Positions 61,317 to 64,000 of a DNA stretch of 64,000 nt are shown piece by piece. The notes under the pieces were generated by a model. That model worked only from the letters and a program-made list of their open reading frames with translations, searched no databases and was not told where the DNA came from. Made by a program: the position numbers and the translations under genes. Every line of letters starts with the position of its first letter. Position 1 is the stretch's first letter. Origin of the DNA: CAWHYG01 sp963833505 (GTDB lineage: Bacteria; Eisenbacteria; RBG-16-71-46; CAIMUX01); contig CAWHYG010000007.1 in the NCBI GenBank assembly GCA_963833505.1, forward strand, positions 1,116,001-1,180,000, given 5' to 3'.

Positions 61317-61633
61317 GGGATCACTCCTTCTGCCGTCCGTTTTCAATGGCGAATGGAAGCCGGGGGACCGCGGCCAGAACTCAAAACCCGGTCCTCCGGA
61401 TCCAGTTCCCAGGATGACGGGCCGGGATCGAGAGCGCAAGCCGCATTTGCCGGCGGGGAGGCGGTCGGGAAGCCGGGGTCATCGGAAGCCCATCCTGCGC
61501 TCCAACCCCTGGGAGGATGGCGGCCGGCGTGTCCGATCCGGCGCGCGGAAGGACGCGGAGACACCCGCGGCCCCGGCGGGAGCCGGCCGGGCGGATTCCG
61601 AGAGGTTCTGTGACTAGGTTCGCGGGTCGAGGA
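61317..61633. other. gap upstream of PorV-like gene
   Basis: 317 bp between the RRM gene stop and the PorV-like gene. GC-rich, no gene, no clear terminator for the RRM gene and no convincing promoter; the SD AAGGAGTG at its right flank belongs to the PorV-like gene. Confidence 0.4.
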
Positions 61634-61918
61634 TCAGTTGCGCTGCCCGTATCCCTGGGCCGGGCGATCGGCGCGAGGCCGGGCCTCGTTGACCGTGATG
61701 GTCCGTCCTTTCCACTGCGTTTGATCGAACCGCGTCACCGCCGCGGTTGCTTCCTCCTGCTTGGACATCTCGACGAACCCGAAACCGCGCGAACGGCCGG
61801 TTTCGCGATCCGTGACGACCTGCGCGGAAACGACGGTTCCGATCTCGCCGAACATGGACTGCAGGTCCTGATCGGTGGCGGAAAACGGAAGGTTGCCGAC
61901 GTAGAGCTTCGTACCCAT
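61634..61918 (-). CDS. single-RRM RNA-binding protein
   Basis: 94 residues, one RNA-recognition motif of the cyanobacterial-Rbp type: RNP2 LYVGNL, RNP1 RGFGFVEM, and the final TVNEARPR strand, with a short Arg/Gln/Gly/Tyr-rich tail (PAQGYGQRN). These proteins often rise after cold shock. Start ATG 61918 has GAGGAGAGG upstream; a hairpin sits just upstream of that SD in the leader (61938-61957). Confidence 0.95.
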   Translation of the reverse strand: MGTKLYVGNLPFSATDQDLQSMFGEIGTVVSAQVVTDRETGRSRGFGFVEMSKQEEATAAVTRFDQTQWKGRTITVNEARPRADRPAQGYGQRN

Positions 61919-61937
61919 GCCTCTTGCCTCTCCTCAC

Positions 61938-61957
61938 GAATCCGGCGCCCCGGATTC
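61938..61957 (-). promoter_or_regulatory. leader hairpin of the RRM gene
   Basis: Perfect 8-bp arms (GAATCCGG and CCGGATTC) with a 4-nt loop about 20 nt upstream of the start codon and next to the SD. It could control translation in cis, for example by temperature or by the protein itself. The rest of 61919-62289 is lower in GC near 62200-62290 but I found no gene or clear promoter. Confidence 0.4.
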
Positions 61958-62289
61958 TCGAACCAAGCACCCGATGGCGCGCCCGGCTCAACGCGAGGCA
62001 TTCCTGTCCCGAGAGCACGGGACTTGACCGGACCGGGATCTCCTGAAATGGATCGGGACCGGGTCCATGTCCATCGGCAGTCGGCTTCAACCTGGGAACA
62101 ACCCTGAAGGAAGACCGGATCGGAGAGGAAACGGGCGGGTCCTGGGCTTTTCGGGAGTCTTATTCCGGCGGTGCCGCCCTCGGGTGGAACGACTCTACAT
62201 CACGAGCCAAGCTCGCATCCACGGTCTCAATGATCGGACGACTGGTTTGCTGAATCAAGCAATTTCAACAATGAATCGCAACTTTGATG

Positions 62290-64000
62290 TCAGCGCCCGG
62301 CCTTCAAAAGGGCGGCCGAATCGGCGTAGGCGCGGCGCGCTCGGGCGATCTGGCGGTCCTGCGGGTGGACGGCCAACCAATCGTCGAGAACCTGGAGAGC
62401 CCCCGATCGGTCCTTCCGGGAGTCCCAGTAGAGCAGGAAAAGGTCCCGGGCGGCGTCGAACGCATTGGGGTCCGCCTTGAGGGCGGCCCGGTAGTTCGTC
62501 TCGGCATCGGCCAGCTTTCCCTGACGTTCCTGCGCCTGCCCGAGCAACCGGAGGATGAGCGGATCCGCCTGCTCGCGACCCGCCACCCAGGCCAGCTTCG
62601 TCTCGGCCTCGGCAAAATGGCCCTCGTCCAGATCGAAGAGCGCCAGAGCGTAGCGGACCGAGGGCGCATCGGGAGACAGGCCTTCGGCTCGCTGGAGCAT
62701 CCGCTCCGCCTCGGCCCGGTCCCCCTTCCGGCGGAGCTCCTGGGCCGCCGTGATGCAGGCCGCGGTGTAGTTCTGGGTCAGCTTGGTCGCGTTGTCGTCC
62801 TTGAAGACGCCGGCGTCGAAGCTCAGATCGGGCTTGATGATTCCCGTGTACCGATAGACGTGCTCGAGGTCGTTCACGGTCGCGTCCAGATCGACCGGCA
62901 GCTCCTCGGACTGCGGGTCCCGGATCTCATAGACGATGCCTTGCTGGAAGGCGCGCTTCTCCATCCCCATGAGATCGGGAACGGTCAGCGCGATATAGAG
63001 CGGACGCTTGCCGTACTCCCGTTCCACGATCCGCGCCACAGCCAGGTCCTTGCATTGCAACGGCAGATCCAGGCTCCGGACGTAGGGGGCGAGCCCCGTC
63101 TGGTGCAGAAAATCCCCTACGTCAGCCTTCGCCAGATACCCGGCGTGATAGGCGGCCATGTAGGAGGAGAACATGACGGCCGCGTCGATCTGCTCGTCGG
63201 TCCACCCGATGTCGACGTGCGATGAAGGGTAGTCCCGAAGCTGCCGGATATACCAGTCGGTATTGAGCAGGCTCAGGTTCGCGATCGTGACGTCCTTCCG
63301 CCAATCCTCCACCTCTTGCATGTACCAGAGCGGGAAGGTGTCGTTGTCCCCGTTGGTGAACAGGATCGCGTTCGGCTTGAGCGGCGTCAGCATGTTGTAG
63401 GCGAAGTCCCGCGCGACGTAGAGCTTGTGCTCGTCCCGCTGGAACCAGTAGTGCCTCATCGTCATGAAGGGCAGGAAGACCAGGACGAGGCCCACGCCGA
63501 CAAAGGCCGGAAAACCCGGTCCCACGCGGATCGGGCGTCTCGCCGGCGCCGCTCCGGCCGGCACCGAGGGAGCGGCTGCTCCCGGCGCCGCTGCCGCCGG
63601 CGCCGAGGAAGCAACGGCCGCAGTCGCCATCCCCGCCGTCCCCGAGGAAACGGCGGCTGAGGCCGCCGTCCCGGCCCCCGCAGGCTCCGCCGCCGGCCGG
63701 TCCCCCAGGCCCTGCCGCACCCAATCCAGCGTGAAGGCCGCCCCGAGACCGATCCACACCGCGAAAAAGTGATAGGCCGAAACAAAGAAGTAGTCCCGCT
63801 CCCGCACCTCGTCCGCCTGGAAGTTCAGGTAGAACACCAGACCCAGAGTCATCACGATCAGGTTCACCGCCATCAGCGCGAAGCTCTTCTTCTCCCGCCG
63901 GAAGTTCCCGATCGCGCCCACCACCCCCAACAGATACGGCAGGTACCAGCCCAACCACATCGGCCGAAGCCCCAACGCATACTGGTCCCGCGCGTAGTCC
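62290..64000 (-). CDS. DUF2723 membrane protein, C-terminal part (cut by window end)
   Basis: The frame is still open at the right edge, so the start lies outside. Seen are 570 residues: two or three membrane helices (WYLPYLLGVVGAIG, LIVMTLGLVFYLNFQ, SAYHFFAVWIGLGAAFTL), an Ala/Pro-rich insert (about 63540-63690), another helix, then an extracytoplasmic domain with NAILFTNGDNDTFPLWYMQE and DVTIANLSLLNTDWYIRQL, strongly typical of DUF2723 (protein O-mannosyltransferase-like). The C-terminus holds TPR repeats. It probably works with lipid-linked sugars at the membrane, but that is inference. Confidence 0.88.
   Translation of the reverse strand, partial: DYARDQYALGLRPMWLGWYLPYLLGVVGAIGNFRREKKSFALMAVNLIVMTLGLVFYLNFQADEVRERDYFFVSAYHFFAVWIGLGAAFTLDWVRQGLGDRPAAEPAGAGTAASAAVSSGTAGMATAAVASSAPAAAAPGAAAPSVPAGAAPARRPIRVGPGFPAFVGVGLVLVFLPFMTMRHYWFQRDEHKLYVARDFAYNMLTPLKPNAILFTNGDNDTFPLWYMQEVEDWRKDVTIANLSLLNTDWYIRQLRDYPSSHVDIGWTDEQIDAAVMFSSYMAAYHAGYLAKADVGDFLHQTGLAPYVRSLDLPLQCKDLAVARIVEREYGKRPLYIALTVPDLMGMEKRAFQQGIVYEIRDPQSEELPVDLDATVNDLEHVYRYTGIIKPDLSFDAGVFKDDNATKLTQNYTAACITAAQELRRKGDRAEAERMLQRAEGLSPDAPSVRYALALFDLDEGHFAEAETKLAWVAGREQADPLILRLLGQAQERQGKLADAETNYRAALKADPNAFDAARDLFLLYWDSRKDRSGALQVLDDWLAVHPQDRQIARARRAYADSAALLKAGR

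Overview
The window (64 kb, very GC-rich, dense protein coding) looks like a chromosome segment of a diderm bacterium of the FCB side of the tree, most like Candidatus Eisenbacteria or a relative. Three things point there: secreted proteins ending in FlgD-like or T9SS-like C-terminal modules, a PorV-like outer-membrane protein, and DUF6029, Omp28-like and TlpA proteins beside normal housekeeping genes. No prophage, CRISPR, defence island, insertion sequence or biosynthetic cluster was seen. Taxonomy is inference from protein style, not from a marker-gene tree.

Layout. 1-620: tandem repeats, no gene. 620-8832 (minus): an extended macromolecular-synthesis operon, rpsU - mutS2 - dnaG - rpoD - two tRNAs - zinc-ribbon coiled-coil gene - rnpB, with a near-consensus promoter before rpsU and another before the tRNAs. 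rpoD carries a single-base frameshift. 9333-15134 (plus): glutaryl-CoA dehydrogenase-like gene, icd, then an outer-membrane protein / subtilase / free-methionine-sulfoxide reductase group. 15350-18714 (minus): a putative secreted glycoside hydrolase, a decayed gene end, and a CDP-alcohol phosphatidyltransferase. 18897-22629 (plus): nrnA-like DHH gene, LeuA-like acyltransferase, short-chain acyl-CoA dehydrogenase. 22919-35877 (minus): a double VOC-domain protein fused to a histone H1-like tail, a small membrane protein, a glycosyltransferase with TPRs, a secreted beta-propeller, def, ETF-ubiquinone oxidoreductase, trxB, pepA and dxs. 36201-39475: nth (plus), a NifU-like scaffold, a small secreted protein and queG (minus). 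39717-45757 (plus): TlpA / DUF6029 / Omp28-like lipoprotein operon and ligA. 45822-61316 (minus): a parvulin-like lipoprotein, then a tightly coupled cell-envelope operon. 61634-64000 (minus): an RRM protein and a DUF2723 membrane protein cut by the window end.

How the genes work together. The two acyl-CoA dehydrogenases and ETF-QO outline an acyl-CoA oxidation route feeding electrons to the quinone pool. The most interesting part is 47970-61316: PorV-like protein, large M6-like metalloprotease with a sorting-type C-terminus, two related small membrane proteins, a periplasmic propeller, a giant outer-membrane protein of about 1,350 residues (frameshifted in this sequence) and an Omp85/TamA-type protein. 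Their overlaps and order suggest one secretion or surface-assembly machine with its cargo, resembling but not identical to the type IX secretion system. Four secreted proteins in the window end in FlgD/T9SS-like domains and could be clients.

Recurring sequence themes are sigma70-type promoters of the form TTGACN with a 17-bp spacer and a TAnnnT-like -10 element, SD sites of GGAGG type with frequent GTG/TTG starts, and 28-33 bp minisatellites that lie between genes and also inside conserved proteins (DnaG, the glycosyltransferase, the Omp85 gene end). Two single-base frameshifts in otherwise well-conserved genes may be assembly errors.
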